The notes under the pieces are model-generated. The model made no database searches. It was not told where the DNA came from and worked only from the letters and a program-made list of their open reading frames with translations. From Nocardia sp. CC227C (GTDB lineage: Bacteria; Actinomycetota; Actinomycetes; Mycobacteriales; Mycobacteriaceae): a DNA stretch of 64,000 nt. The DNA lies in contig NZ_JASITE010000011.1 in assembly GCF_030767025.1 (NCBI RefSeq), positions 186,001 through 250,000 of the forward strand, read 5' to 3'. How positions within the stretch are numbered: the first letter of the stretch is position 1; each line of letters starts with the position of its first letter. The position numbers were made by a program, and so were the translations under genes. Positions 49,300 to 58,789 of this stretch are shown here, piece after piece.

Positions 49300-51348
49300 T
49301 CAGACGTCCAGGAAGCGAACATCCTTGGCGTTGCGGGTGATGAAGCTGCGCCGAGCCTCGACGTCCTCACCCATGAGGACCGAGAACAGCTCGTCGGCGG
49401 CCGCCGCGTCATCCAGGGTGACCAGGCGCAGCACCCGCACGCTCGGGTCCATGGTGGTCTCCCACAGCTCCTTCGGGTTCATCTCGCCGAGACCCTTGTA
49501 GCGCTGGACGCCGTCGTCCTTGTTGATCTTCTTGCCCGCGGCCAGGCCGCGCTCCAGCAGACCGTCACGCTCGCGGTCGGAGTAGGCGAATTCCGGATCC
49601 GAGCGCTGCCACTTGAGCTTGTACAGCGGCGGCTGCGCCAGGAAGACGTGCCCGTGCTCGACCAGCGGTCGCATGAACCGGAACAGCAGGGTCAGCAGCA
49701 GCGTGGAGATGTGCTGACCGTCCACGTCGGCGTCGGCCATCAGCACGATCTTGTGGTAGCGCAGCTTGCCGATGTCGAACTCGTCGTGGATACCGGTGCC
49801 GAACGCCGTGATGATCGACTGCACCTCGTTGTTCTTGAGCACCTTGTCGATGCGCGACTTCTCGACATTGATGATCTTGCCGCGCAGCGGCAGGATCGCC
49901 TGGTACATGGAGTCGCGGCCGGATTTCGCCGAGCCGCCGGCGGAGTCGCCCTCGACGATGTAGATCTCGGACTTGCTCGGATCCTTGGAGCGGCAGTCCG
50001 CCAGCTTGCCGGGTAGACCGCCCAGATCGGTCGCGCTCTTGCGCCGCACCAGCTCACGCGCCTTGCGGGCGGCCACGCGCGCCTGCGCCGACGACACCGC
50101 CTTCTGCACGATGGTCTTGGCATCGGCCGGATTGGCCTCGAACCAGTGCGTCAGATGCTCGTTACAGGTGCGCTGCACGAACGACTTGACCTCGGTATTG
50201 CCGAGCTTGGTCTTGGTCTGGCCCTCGAACTGCGGGTCGGCGACCTTCACGCTCACGATGGCGGCCAGGCCCTCGCGGATGTCGTCGCCGGTGAGGTTGC
50301 CGTCCTTCTCCTTGAGGAGCTTCTTGTCCTTCGCGTACTTGTTCACCACCGTGGTGAGCGCGGCGCGGAAGCCCTCCTCGTGGGTGCCGCCCTCATGGGT
50401 GTTGATGGTGTTGGCGAAGGTGTGCACCGACTCGGAGTAGCCGGAGTTCCACTGCATGGCGACCTCGAGCTCGTGCCCGGTGCCCTTGCCGGTGAACGAC
50501 ACGATCGAGTTGTGAATCGGCGTCTTGGTCCGGTTGATGTGCTTGACGTAGTCCTCGAGACCGCCCGGGTAGTGGTAGGTCCGGGTCTTGACCTTGGGCT
50601 CGGCGGGCGGCGCGTTCTCGTCGAGATGCTTGGGCGCCTCGGCGGTCTCGCTCACCACCTCGTCGGTGATCTCGCTCTCGGAGACCCGCTCGTCGGTCAG
50701 GGTGATGGTGAGGCCCTTGTTCAGGAACGCCATCTCCTGCAGGCGGCGCGCGACCGTCTCGAAGTTGTAGATGGTGGTCTCGAAGATGTTCGGATCCGCC
50801 CAGAACGTCTGGGTGGTGCCGGTGCGCTTGGTGGGCTCGCCCTTGATGAGCTTGCCCGGCTTGGAGTCCTTGTACTCCTGGCTCCAGTGGAAACCGTCGC
50901 GGTCGATCTCCACGTGCATGCGGGTGGACAGCGCGTTCACCACCGAGATGCCGACGCCGTGCAGGCCGCCGGACACCGCGTAGGCGTCGGAGTCGAATTT
51001 GCCGCCCGCGTGCAGCTGGGTCATGACGACCTCGACGGTCGGAATGCCCTGGGCGTGCATCTCCACCGGGATACCGCGGCCGTCGTCGACGACCTGGACG
51101 CCGCCGTCGGCCAGCAGGGTCACGTCGACGCGGGAGGCGTATCCGGCCATCGCCTCGTCGACGGAGTTGTCCACGACCTCCCAGATCAGGTGGTGCAGAC
51201 CGCGCTCACCGGTGGAACCGATGTACATGCCGGGACGCTTGCGGACGGCTTCGAGGCCCTCCAGGACCGTGATGTTGGAGGCACCGTAGTCCTGGTTTCC
51301 CGCTTTGCCCGGGGTGGAGCCGCTTGCGTTGGAGTCGTTGGCAGCCAC
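49300..51348 (-). CDS. gyrB: DNA gyrase subunit B
   Basis: A 682-residue GHKL ATPase and TOPRIM protein: VLEGLEAVRKRPGMYIGSTGERGLHHL, DNSVDEA (ATP/Mg), DDGRGIPV, YAVSGGLHGVG, then TOPRIM EGDSAGGSAKSGRD and DADVDGQHI. GTG 51348 matches the usual mycobacterial N-terminus and has AAGGAG upstream, though spacing is long (12 nt); the frame extends to GTG 51402. It pairs with GyrA encoded downstream. Confidence 0.96.
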   Translation of the reverse strand: MAANDSNASGSTPGKAGNQDYGASNITVLEGLEAVRKRPGMYIGSTGERGLHHLIWEVVDNSVDEAMAGYASRVDVTLLADGGVQVVDDGRGIPVEMHAQGIPTVEVVMTQLHAGGKFDSDAYAVSGGLHGVGISVVNALSTRMHVEIDRDGFHWSQEYKDSKPGKLIKGEPTKRTGTTQTFWADPNIFETTIYNFETVARRLQEMAFLNKGLTITLTDERVSESEITDEVVSETAEAPKHLDENAPPAEPKVKTRTYHYPGGLEDYVKHINRTKTPIHNSIVSFTGKGTGHELEVAMQWNSGYSESVHTFANTINTHEGGTHEEGFRAALTTVVNKYAKDKKLLKEKDGNLTGDDIREGLAAIVSVKVADPQFEGQTKTKLGNTEVKSFVQRTCNEHLTHWFEANPADAKTIVQKAVSSAQARVAARKARELVRRKSATDLGGLPGKLADCRSKDPSKSEIYIVEGDSAGGSAKSGRDSMYQAILPLRGKIINVEKSRIDKVLKNNEVQSIITAFGTGIHDEFDIGKLRYHKIVLMADADVDGQHISTLLLTLLFRFMRPLVEHGHVFLAQPPLYKLKWQRSDPEFAYSDRERDGLLERGLAAGKKINKDDGVQRYKGLGEMNPKELWETTMDPSVRVLRLVTLDDAAAADELFSVLMGEDVEARRSFITRNAKDVRFLDV

Positions 51349-51803
51349 TGCTCGGTAGCTCTCCTTACTTGCTGATCCTCCCGACACAGCGCGAGACGAC
51401 ACACGTGGGGCCCCGAATCCTGTCTGCTCGAGAATTACGGGTCCACGCGCGGGCTCTGCGGAACGCGCCGGAGATATCGCCGCTAGTTACCCCACCATCC
51501 TACTGGCAGACCCGACACAGAATGCACCTATGACACCCCTGAGTGCGCCACAGATGCATGAAATCGATCGGCGAAGGGTCAGGAGATAGGCGGGTCGGGT
51601 TCCAAAGCGTTCAGCGGGCAACTGGAACGTCGCCACAGAAGACGCGACAAAGTTCACCAGCTACTCGCTGGCCCAGCCGGAGGGATACCGGCGTCACACA
51701 GCGCCGGAACATCCCCGAGCCTAGCCGCTCACGCCGACGAATTCGGCCGACGTTCCACGTGAAACTCATCGCTGACCAGCGATTCCCGGATTCGCGGGCG
51801 CGA
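51349..51803. other. dciA-gyrB intergenic region
   Basis: About 455 bp containing the gyrB promoter region and one parS-like site (51751-51764). No convincing gene. Confidence 0.6.
51751..51764. other. parS-like site 1
   Basis: GTTCCACGTGAAAC, one mismatch from the actinobacterial parS core GTTTCACGTGAAAC. Located between dciA and gyrB, in non-coding DNA near the origin. Confidence 0.7.
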
Positions 51804-52382
51804 TCAGCCGTAAGTGTCGCGCGGGCCGCGGCCCTTGATGTGCCGGTCACCCTTGCGCCAACTGGGTGCCACCGGGCCGTTGATGCGCAGCGAGGTGACG
51901 ACGCCCTGGCCGACCGCACGGTTGATCTTGGCGAGCAGTTGCGACTGCAACATGCGGAGCTGGGTGGCCCAGGCGGTGGACTCGGCCTGGATGTTGAGCA
52001 CCCCGTTCTCCAGCGATACCGGATGCGCGTGCGACGCGATGTCCTCCCCCACCACCGATTCCCAGCGGCCGAAGACCATGCCCTCGGCGACCTTGCCGGA
52101 CCAGCCGCGGCTGCGCGCGATCGCTCCCGTGAGCGCCGACAGCGCCTGCGGGTCGCGGTCGTCGGGATGCGCGCCCGACCAGCCGCTGCGGCGACGGCGC
52201 AGCGCCCGCACACCCCCCTTGCGCGGCGATGCCCGACCCTGCCCCACCGACTTCCCGGCCGCGCGGGCGGCGGCCCGCGCCTCCTCGAGCGCCCGGCGCG
52301 CCAGGTCGACTCCGCGCAACTCACCCTCCGGACCGGGGGAACCCGGCGCTCCGGCATCGGACTGCTCCGGCGACTCGGCCAT
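51804..52382 (-). CDS. dciA: DUF721 (DciA-family) replication protein
   Basis: A 192-residue protein with a basic, Arg-rich N-terminal half (about 1-90) and a C-terminal DUF721/DciA domain (FGRWESVVGEDIASHAHPVSLENGVLNIQAESTAWATQL-type core, RMLQSQLLAKIN). In bacteria without DnaC/DnaI it helps load or stimulate the DnaB helicase at the origin. It lies between recF and gyrB, as in mycobacteria (Rv0004). Confidence 0.88.
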   Translation of the reverse strand: MAESPEQSDAGAPGSPGPEGELRGVDLARRALEEARAAARAAGKSVGQGRASPRKGGVRALRRRRSGWSGAHPDDRDPQALSALTGAIARSRGWSGKVAEGMVFGRWESVVGEDIASHAHPVSLENGVLNIQAESTAWATQLRMLQSQLLAKINRAVGQGVVTSLRINGPVAPSWRKGDRHIKGRGPRDTYG

Positions 52383-52470
52383 CGGGCTCCTTCCCCACTC
52401 CGGTTACGTGATCACCGATTCTGCCTCATGCCACCGACAGCGCGGTGTGTCCGCGCGGTCCACACGCGGA

Positions 52471-53664
52471 TCACTCGGTCGGCACCGGCTGTCCCGCTAT
52501 GCGGGAGGTGCGATGGTCGGCCGCGCCGGTCGTTTCCACGCGCAGGGGATGTGCGTCCAACTCGGCGGGCACGTCCTCGGGGACCGCGGCGGTGATCAGT
52601 ACCTGTTCGGCGGTCGCGGCCACGGCGGCCAGCGCGGCGCGACGGCGGCGGTCGAGTTCGGCGAAGACGTCGTCGAGGATGAGCACCGGATCGCTGCCCT
52701 GGGTGCGCAGCAGTTCGAACGCGCCGAGTCGCAAAGCCAGTGCGAAGGACCAGGATTCGCCGTGACTGGCGAACCCCTTGGCCGGTGCGGACCCCAGCAT
52801 CAGATCGAGGTCGTCGCGGTGCGGACCTACCAGGCAGACCCCGCGCTCCAATTCCTTGGGACGGGCTGTGGACAACTCGCGCAACAGGATGGACTCCAGG
52901 ACCTGCGCGTCATCGTCACGTGGCGCTCGCGCGGGGTCCAGGAATTCCGGCGGCAGCGTGGCGCTGCGGTAGCCGATCGCGGCGGGGCGGGATTCCGGAG
53001 CGATTCCCGAATACGCCTGTGCGAGGTGTGGATAGAGTTCGTGCACCAGCCGCAGCCGCTGCGCGAGCAGCACGCTGCCGTGCGCGGCCAGATGCCTGTC
53101 CCACACATCGAGGGTGCTCAGCTCCGCACCAGAACCGCTGCGGGAACGGGCATGGCGGCCAGCCGATTTCAACAGTGCCGAACGCTGCCGCAGCACCTTG
53201 TCGTAATCCGCCCGCACCCCGGCCAACCGCGGCAGCCGCGCGGTGGCAAGTTCGTCCAGGAAGCGGCGGCGCTCCCCCGGATCGCCGCGCACCAGCGACA
53301 GATCCTCCGGTGCGAACAGCACGGTCTGGAGAATCCCCAGGATCTCCCGGGTCCGGCGTACCGGTGAGCGATTGATCTGCGCCCGATTGGCCGAGCCCTG
53401 ATTGAGCTCCACGTCGACCCGCAGCTCCCGGCCGGAGTTCACCACCGTGGCCCCGATCCGGGCCCGCGACGCCCCGATCCGGATCAGGGGCGCGTCGGCC
53501 GCCACCCGGTGTGAGCCGAGCGTGGACAGGTACCCGATGGCCTCGACCAGGTTGGTCTTGCCATTGCCGTTGGAGCCGAGGAAGACCGTTCGCCCCGGCG
53601 GCAATTCGAGGTCGGCCCGCTCCCAGGATCGAAAATCGAGCAGCGACAGCGCCCGAACGTACAT
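52471..53664 (-). CDS. recF: DNA replication/repair protein RecF
   Basis: A 397-residue SMC-like ATPase. Walker A is GSNGNGKTNLVEA (about residue 30), followed by VLFAPEDLSLVRGDPGERRRFLD and the Walker B region LILDDVFAELDRRRR. It loads RecA at gaps with RecO/RecR. ATG 53664 gives the typical N-terminus MYVRALSLLDFRSWE. It lies 135 bp downstream of dnaN on the same strand. Confidence 0.96.
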   Translation of the reverse strand: MYVRALSLLDFRSWERADLELPPGRTVFLGSNGNGKTNLVEAIGYLSTLGSHRVAADAPLIRIGASRARIGATVVNSGRELRVDVELNQGSANRAQINRSPVRRTREILGILQTVLFAPEDLSLVRGDPGERRRFLDELATARLPRLAGVRADYDKVLRQRSALLKSAGRHARSRSGSGAELSTLDVWDRHLAAHGSVLLAQRLRLVHELYPHLAQAYSGIAPESRPAAIGYRSATLPPEFLDPARAPRDDDAQVLESILLRELSTARPKELERGVCLVGPHRDDLDLMLGSAPAKGFASHGESWSFALALRLGAFELLRTQGSDPVLILDDVFAELDRRRRAALAAVAATAEQVLITAAVPEDVPAELDAHPLRVETTGAADHRTSRIAGQPVPTE

Positions 53665-53799
53665 CTACCCCACCGTGTCCGTCGCCCTGTGGAAATGTGC
53701 AGCGAACTGGGGATATTCACCGAAGTACGACGAAATCCCCGCTCTCGCCGAGTTTTTCACAGGTTTGTCAACACTGTGCACAAACGTTCGATTCGCGAC

Positions 53800-54969
53800 T
53801 CAGCCCGGGAGCCGGACCGGCATCAACAGGTAGATGTAGTTGCCGGTCAGCGCCGCGAACGCACCGGACTCCGAGGGCTCCGGTGTTTCGTCGGAGGCGG
53901 GCAGCAGCACCGCCGGACGGCTGGGGGTGGTGAAGCCGAAGGCCACCCGATCCGAACGCAGTGCCGACAGGCCGTCCACCAGATAGCCCGGATTGAAGGC
54001 GATGGTCAGCGGCTCGCCGCGGAAGTCGGCCACCAGCCACTCCTCGGCGCGACCGGCGTCGTCACCGCCCGCGGAGATCAGCAGGCCCTCCTCGTTGAAC
54101 TCCAGCCGCACCTGCGCACCGCGCTCGGCCACCAGCGCCACACGCTTGATGGCCTCGGTCAGCGCGCTCACCGACAGGGTCGCGATGGAGGTGTGCTCCT
54201 TGGGGAGCAGTTGGCGGAACTTGGGGAATTCGGCGTCGAGCAGGCGGGTGGTGGTGCGGCGGCCGCCGTTCACGATGCCGAGCAGGCCGTCGGTGCCGGT
54301 GCCGAACGCCAGCTGCACGGGCGCGTCGGACGGACCGAGGGTCTTGCCGGCCTCGGAGAGGGTGCGCGCCGGAACCAGCACGGCGGTCTCCACATCGGGG
54401 CGGCCCGGATTCCACTCCAGTTCGCGCACGGCGAGGCGGAAGCGGTCGGTGGCCGCGAGCACGACCTTGGGGCCTTCGATCTCGACCCGGATACCGGTGA
54501 GCATGGGCAGCGTGTCGTCGCGCCCGGCGGCGACGGCCACCTGGCCCACCGCCTCGGAGAACACGTCGACCGCGAGTTCACCGGTCTGGGGAGGAAGTTC
54601 GGGAAGCTGGGGATAGTCCTCGACCGGCATGGTGGGCAGGGAGAACTTGGCGCTGCCGCACTGGATCAGCACCCGGGTGCCGTCCACCGAGACGTCCACC
54701 GGCTTGTTGGACAGCGCCTTGGTGATGTCGGCCAGCAGGCGACCGGAGACCAGGACCTGTCCGGGTCCGGCGACCTCGGCGGCCACCCGCATCTGCGCGG
54801 AGACCTCGTAGTCGAAGCCGGAGACCGTCAGCCCGTCCTCATCGGCCACGAGGAGTACGCCGCCGAGAACCGGTACCGGAGGCCGCGAGGGCAGGCTGCG
54901 AGCCACCCACGCAACGGATTCGGCGAAATCCTCGCGAGCGACCCGAAACTTCATGCTTGCAAGGTCCAT
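53800..54969 (-). CDS. dnaN: DNA polymerase III sliding clamp (beta subunit)
   Basis: A 389-residue clamp with three similar domains: MKFRVAREDFAESVAWVARSLP at the N-terminus, RFRLAVRELEW in the second, and the C-terminal GNYIYLLMPVRLPG typical of DnaN. It encircles DNA and tethers polymerase III. ATG 54969 is preferred; an internal ATG at 54954 is less likely. The longer open frame reaching into oriC is not coding. It lies downstream of dnaA across the origin. Confidence 0.96.
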   Translation of the reverse strand: MDLASMKFRVAREDFAESVAWVARSLPSRPPVPVLGGVLLVADEDGLTVSGFDYEVSAQMRVAAEVAGPGQVLVSGRLLADITKALSNKPVDVSVDGTRVLIQCGSAKFSLPTMPVEDYPQLPELPPQTGELAVDVFSEAVGQVAVAAGRDDTLPMLTGIRVEIEGPKVVLAATDRFRLAVRELEWNPGRPDVETAVLVPARTLSEAGKTLGPSDAPVQLAFGTGTDGLLGIVNGGRRTTTRLLDAEFPKFRQLLPKEHTSIATLSVSALTEAIKRVALVAERGAQVRLEFNEEGLLISAGGDDAGRAEEWLVADFRGEPLTIAFNPGYLVDGLSALRSDRVAFGFTTPSRPAVLLPASDETPEPSESGAFAALTGNYIYLLMPVRLPG

Positions 54970-55370
54970 CGCCCGGTCTGTCCTCTCCCAGTCTCGATCG
55001 TTCGTGATCTGTGTCGGCTCGTCCAGCGTCGGCTCGACGCCTAGGGCAGCTGGTGAATCGGCCGCCTCGAAGTCTGGCATAGACGACCGACACCAAACCG
55101 TACCCGTGCGAGGCCTCGTCGCCAACGTCGACCCTCCGGCGTCTTCGGGTGTCGATCTTGCGAGACCCCCTCCTTCTCCATGCCGGTCGTTCGGTTGGGA
55201 GGAGGCAGGGTCGTGCCGTGGTCTCCCGAGCCGAGTTTCCACACAGCCTGTTTTAAAGAAGAGATCTCTAGAAGAGAAATCTAGGTAGTAATAGGGGCTG
55301 TGGATTCTGTGGACTCCACTCGTTTCCGCAGCTGAGGGCGGGTGTCGGCATGGGGATGTCCGTGGGGTGT

Positions 55371-55718
55371 CTCGAGGATGAACGGGGAGCGTCTGTGGAC
55401 CGCCCGAAGTTGTCCAACATCCGTCCTCGAGTCGTCCTCGAGTTGTTCCACGATTCCACCCCACTCTGCCCACATCTGAGCGAATCCGGGGACAACTCGA
55501 GGATTCCTCGAGGACCTGACAGGGAGTCCTCGAGGAATCCACAGGGCACAACTCGTGTCCTGGCAGGTCAGCCCCCGTGGATGAATCAGCCTGTGGGAAC
55601 TGTGCACTACCGCCTGTGCACCGCTGTGAGTAAAGCCCTGGGGGCAAACCCGTGGACAACAGTGGGATTCCTCGAGGAATCCACATGCTTTCCTCGAGGA
55701 CTCCTCGAGGAATCCACA
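55371..55718. repeat. cluster of TCCTCGAGGA palindromes in oriC
   Basis: Nine CTCGAG cores in 339 bp, most extended to TCCTCGAGGA, three of them followed directly by ATCCACA (55529, 55671 and 55704), which forms a DnaA-box-like sequence. A 6-mer is expected less than once in this length. Confidence 0.85.
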
Positions 55719-55735
55719 ACCCCGAAAACAGCAGA

Positions 55736-55759
55736 CCCCCACGTCAAGTGACGTGGGGG
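55736..55759 (-). terminator. dnaA terminator hairpin
   Basis: Perfect 11-bp stem CCCCCACGTCA / TGACGTGGGGG, 2-nt loop, 15 nt after the dnaA stop; on the minus strand TCTGCTGTTTTC follows. Confidence 0.65.
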
Positions 55760-55774
55760 CCTGTTAGCTGTGGA

Positions 55775-57631
55775 TCAGCGGGAGCGTTGCTTGATCCGGG
55801 CTGTGAGTTCTTGCACCTGGTCGTACACCCGGCGGCGTTCGGTCATCTCCTTGCGCACTTTTTTCTCGGCGTACATGACCGTGGTGTGGTCGCGGCCGAA
55901 CGCCTGACCGATCTTGGGCAGGGATAGATCGGTGAGTTCGCGGCACAGGTACATGGCGATCTGCCGGGCCTGCGCCAGCGGCCGCGCCTTGCCGGGACCG
56001 GTCAGTTCCTCCAGGGTGGTATTGAAGTACTCCGCGGTCACGGCCATGATCGTGGCCGCCGTGATCTCCAGCGTGGCGGTATCGGGCATGAGGTCGCGCA
56101 GCACCACCTCGGCCAGCGACAGGTCCAGCGGCTGCCCGTTCAGCGAGGCGAACGCGGTGACGCGAATGAGCGCGCCCTCCAACTCGCGGATATTGCGCTC
56201 CACCCGGCTGGCGATGAGTTCGAGCACGTCGTGCGGCACATCCAGGCGGTCCATCCGGGCCTTCTTGCGCAGGATGGCGATGCGGGTCTCCAGCTCCGGC
56301 GGCTGCACATCGGTGATGAGGCCCCATTCGAACCGGGTGCGCAGCCGCTCCTCCAGCGTGGCGAGCTGCTTGGGCGGCCGGTCCGAGGACACCACGATCT
56401 GCTTGTTGGCGTTGTGCAGCGTGTTGAAGGTGTGGAAGAACTCCTCCTGGATGCCTTCCTTGCCCTCGATGAACTGGATGTCGTCGACGAGCAGGATGTC
56501 GGTCTCCCGGTAGCGCCGTTTGAAGGCCACCTTGCGGTCGTCACGCAGCGAGTTGATGAAGTCGTTCGTGAACTCCTCGGTGGACACGTACTTCACCCGC
56601 ATGCCCGGGAACAGCCGCTGGGCGTAGTGGCCGGCCGCGTGTAGCAGGTGCGTCTTGCCCAAACCCGAAGCGCCCCAAACGAACAGCGGATTGTAGGCGC
56701 GTGCCGGAGCCTCCGCGATGGCCACCGCGGCGGCGTGCGCGAAGCGATTGGACGCGCCGATGACGAAGGTCTCGAAGGTGTACTTGGCGTTCAGGCTGGC
56801 CGAGGAGGGGGAGGGGGTGTCGCGCTCGGGCGGCTTGTTGAAGTAGGTGGGCCAGGAGTTGCGGACATTGACCACCGGCTCCTCGTCGTCCACCGGGCGC
56901 CGTGCCGCGGGCATGGATTCGGGCTCCGGCTCCGGCTCGGTGGGGAACAGCGATTCCTGTCCGGGTGGCATGGGCGGGGTGCGGTGCGTGCTCTCCCGGC
57001 GGCGCGGCGCCGGAGCCGCGGGCGGCGTCATCGACTGGGGCATGGCCTCCGGCATGCGCTCCGGCATGGGGTCCGGCAATTCTTCGGCCATCGGGTCGAG
57101 CGGACCCTGACCGTAATCCACAGGTGGATAGTTATCTCGGGATTGATAGTCCGAGGGCTCCCCGTAGCGCGCGGATTCCGAATAGTCCGGAGCGCTCTGG
57201 TAGCGCGGCATCGGATGCTCGGCGGGCGGCGGTTCGGGCGCCGGGGAGTACTGCGGCGGGGCCGGTCGGTGCTCGCGCGGGCGCTCCGGGCGGGAGGTCA
57301 TCCGGGCGTGGCGGGGGTTCGGTGCGCGATCGGCGGGCGGGTGCTGCGGTGCGGCTATCCGCACCCCGAGACCCTCGACCTGGGGGCCGAGCCGACGGGC
57401 GAGCGAGCGCAGGATGGGTTCGCGCAGATCGCGTTCCACCACCTGCTGGGCGAGCGGACCGGATACCGAGAGCAGGGCGAATCCCTGTGCGAAGGTGATC
57501 GGCGTAATGAGCCCCAACCAGGCCTTGAGCGCCTTGGAGACGGGCTGGATGTCACCATCGGAGGAACCGGTGGTGAGTTCGGCCACGACCTCGGGCCATA
57601 CGGCGGTCAACTCGTTCTGCTCGGCGTCCAC
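55775..57631 (-). CDS. dnaA: chromosomal replication initiator DnaA
   Basis: A 618-residue initiator. Domain I (about 1-100) interacts with itself and the helicase. An unusually long Pro/Glu-rich domain II linker (about 105-285) follows. The AAA+ domain has Walker A GASGLGKTHLLHA, Walker B ILLVDDIQFIEGKEG, and the C-terminal helix-turn-helix carries GRDHTTVMYAEKKV. It is longer than the mycobacterial protein, mostly in the linker. GTG 57631 is the start. It binds boxes in oriC and in its own promoter. Confidence 0.97.
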   Translation of the reverse strand: MDAEQNELTAVWPEVVAELTTGSSDGDIQPVSKALKAWLGLITPITFAQGFALLSVSGPLAQQVVERDLREPILRSLARRLGPQVEGLGVRIAAPQHPPADRAPNPRHARMTSRPERPREHRPAPPQYSPAPEPPPAEHPMPRYQSAPDYSESARYGEPSDYQSRDNYPPVDYGQGPLDPMAEELPDPMPERMPEAMPQSMTPPAAPAPRRRESTHRTPPMPPGQESLFPTEPEPEPESMPAARRPVDDEEPVVNVRNSWPTYFNKPPERDTPSPSSASLNAKYTFETFVIGASNRFAHAAAVAIAEAPARAYNPLFVWGASGLGKTHLLHAAGHYAQRLFPGMRVKYVSTEEFTNDFINSLRDDRKVAFKRRYRETDILLVDDIQFIEGKEGIQEEFFHTFNTLHNANKQIVVSSDRPPKQLATLEERLRTRFEWGLITDVQPPELETRIAILRKKARMDRLDVPHDVLELIASRVERNIRELEGALIRVTAFASLNGQPLDLSLAEVVLRDLMPDTATLEITAATIMAVTAEYFNTTLEELTGPGKARPLAQARQIAMYLCRELTDLSLPKIGQAFGRDHTTVMYAEKKVRKEMTERRRVYDQVQELTARIKQRSR

Positions 57632-58163
57632 TTACGGTCGTCCTCCCCGGAGTAGGTCGAATGGAGCAGACGGTCGGGTACTGTTCGGAACTCCCACATT
57701 CCGGACACAGCGAGGACGCGTCGGCCCTACGAATATGCCACTCCAGGGGTCTTTCCACACAATTATCCACAGATGTGGACAACCTGGGGATACGCGTGTC
57801 GTCGCGGGCGAGCCGCCGAATCGAACGTGTACCTGCGGTTCTTTAGCAACCGATCAGCAACTGTCGGGCGACTCGCAGGGAAAGCCGGTGCCAAGGACCG
57901 TACACCATTCCGCCTCCCCTCGTCTCCAGCGCCCCGCCGAGAGCCGTCGGTCGTGCCCGCGTGCCGACGGTCGGGTGCCGATCACCCACCCCGAGTTTGC
58001 TTCTCATTCAGGTGCTCAGTACCCTCGTACAGTCACCCTGTGGTGCGGAGGCGGCTGTCTGCTGCCCGTGCCGCCAGGGTATTGCGCGCGAGTCTCTCGC
58101 GACACGTTTCACCGACAAGCTTCGGGCGTCACCAGGCGCCCACCACCTAGAGGAGTGTTGACC
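57632..58163. promoter_or_regulatory. dnaA-rpmH divergent promoter region
   Basis: About 530 bp between divergent dnaA and rpmH, carrying both promoters. Two DnaA boxes are close together: TTATCCACA at 57763-57771 and TGTGGACAA at 57774-57782, with TTTCCACAC at 57752. This suggests autoregulation of dnaA. No gene is seen. Confidence 0.75.
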
Positions 58164-58307
58164 GTGGCCAAGGGCAAGCGGACGTTCCAGCCGAACAACC
58201 GTCGTCGGGCGCGGGTCCACGGGTTCCGCCTCCGGATGCGGACCCGTGCGGGCCGCGCCATCGTTTCCGCGCGTCGTGGCAAGGGCCGCGCGCGGCTCAC
58301 GGCCTGA
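58164..58307 (+). CDS. rpmH: 50S ribosomal protein L34
   Basis: A 47-residue, highly basic protein: AKGKRTFQPNNRRRARVHGF, then RLRMRTRAGRAIVSARRGKG. It is the standard L34. GTG 58164 has AGAGGAG 8 nt upstream; the longer frame is noise. It is divergent from dnaA and upstream of rnpA, as in nearly all bacteria. Confidence 0.97.
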   Translation: MAKGKRTFQPNNRRRARVHGFRLRMRTRAGRAIVSARRGKGRARLTA

Positions 58308-58402
58308 TTCCGGTCCTACCCGGATTCGGCGTCGCATGACCGGCTCGCCGTACGGATCGTTCCTCCGGACTCCCGCCCACTCCTCCCCGCTCGGATGCTC
58401 AG

Positions 58403-58789
58403 GTGCTGCCTGAGCCCTATCGGCTGCATCGGCGTACCGACTTCGCCCGGACGGTGCGCCAAGGCCGACGAATCGGGAGGCGGGATCTCGTCGTGCACGT
58501 ACTACTAGCCGACGGGCAGGAAGCGAACCGTGACCACCCGAGCATTCGGGTGGGCGGGCCGCGATTCGGATTGATCGTCAGCAAGGCGGTGGGAAACGCG
58601 GTGGTACGCCACCGGGTGGCCCGCCGCCTGCGTCATATCTGCGCAAGCGTGGCCGCCGATCTGCCCGAGGGCGCGGATGTGGTGTTGCGCGCCCTGCCCG
58701 GCGCCGCGGACGCTCCGTCCGAAGAATTGCGACGGCAGCTGCGTGCCGGCCTCCGCAAGCTCGGTGTCGTCACCGGCAGCGAATCATGA
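58403..58789 (+). CDS. rnpA: ribonuclease P protein component
   Basis: A 128-residue basic protein with the family core RFGLIVSKAVGNAVVRHRVARRLRHI and the N-terminal YRLHRRTDFARTVRQGRR. It binds RNase P RNA for tRNA 5' processing. GTG 58403 is the start. It overlaps yidD by ATGA. Confidence 0.94.
   Translation: MLPEPYRLHRRTDFARTVRQGRRIGRRDLVVHVLLADGQEANRDHPSIRVGGPRFGLIVSKAVGNAVVRHRVARRLRHICASVAADLPEGADVVLRALPGAADAPSEELRRQLRAGLRKLGVVTGSES

Larger units (their letters stand above)
54970..55774. other. oriC: oriC, dnaN-dnaA intergenic origin
   Basis: An 800-bp gene-free region in the classical actinobacterial origin position. It has an AT-rich, likely unwinding segment at 55251-55292 (TTTTAAAGAAGAGATCTCTA...), many degenerate DnaA boxes (GAATCCACA, TGTGGATTC, TTGTCCAAC, CGTGGACAA, TGTGGATCA), and nine CTCGAG palindromes at 55371, 55426, 55437, 55496, 55507, 55529, 55671, 55693 and 55704. 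Several occur as CTCGAGGAATCCACA. The dnaA terminator lies at its dnaA end. Confidence 0.9.

Noticed and set aside
54970..55719. N-terminal extension of dnaN through oriC
   Set aside because: The extension is composed of origin repeats and has no homology-like features; ATG 54969 gives normal DnaN length.
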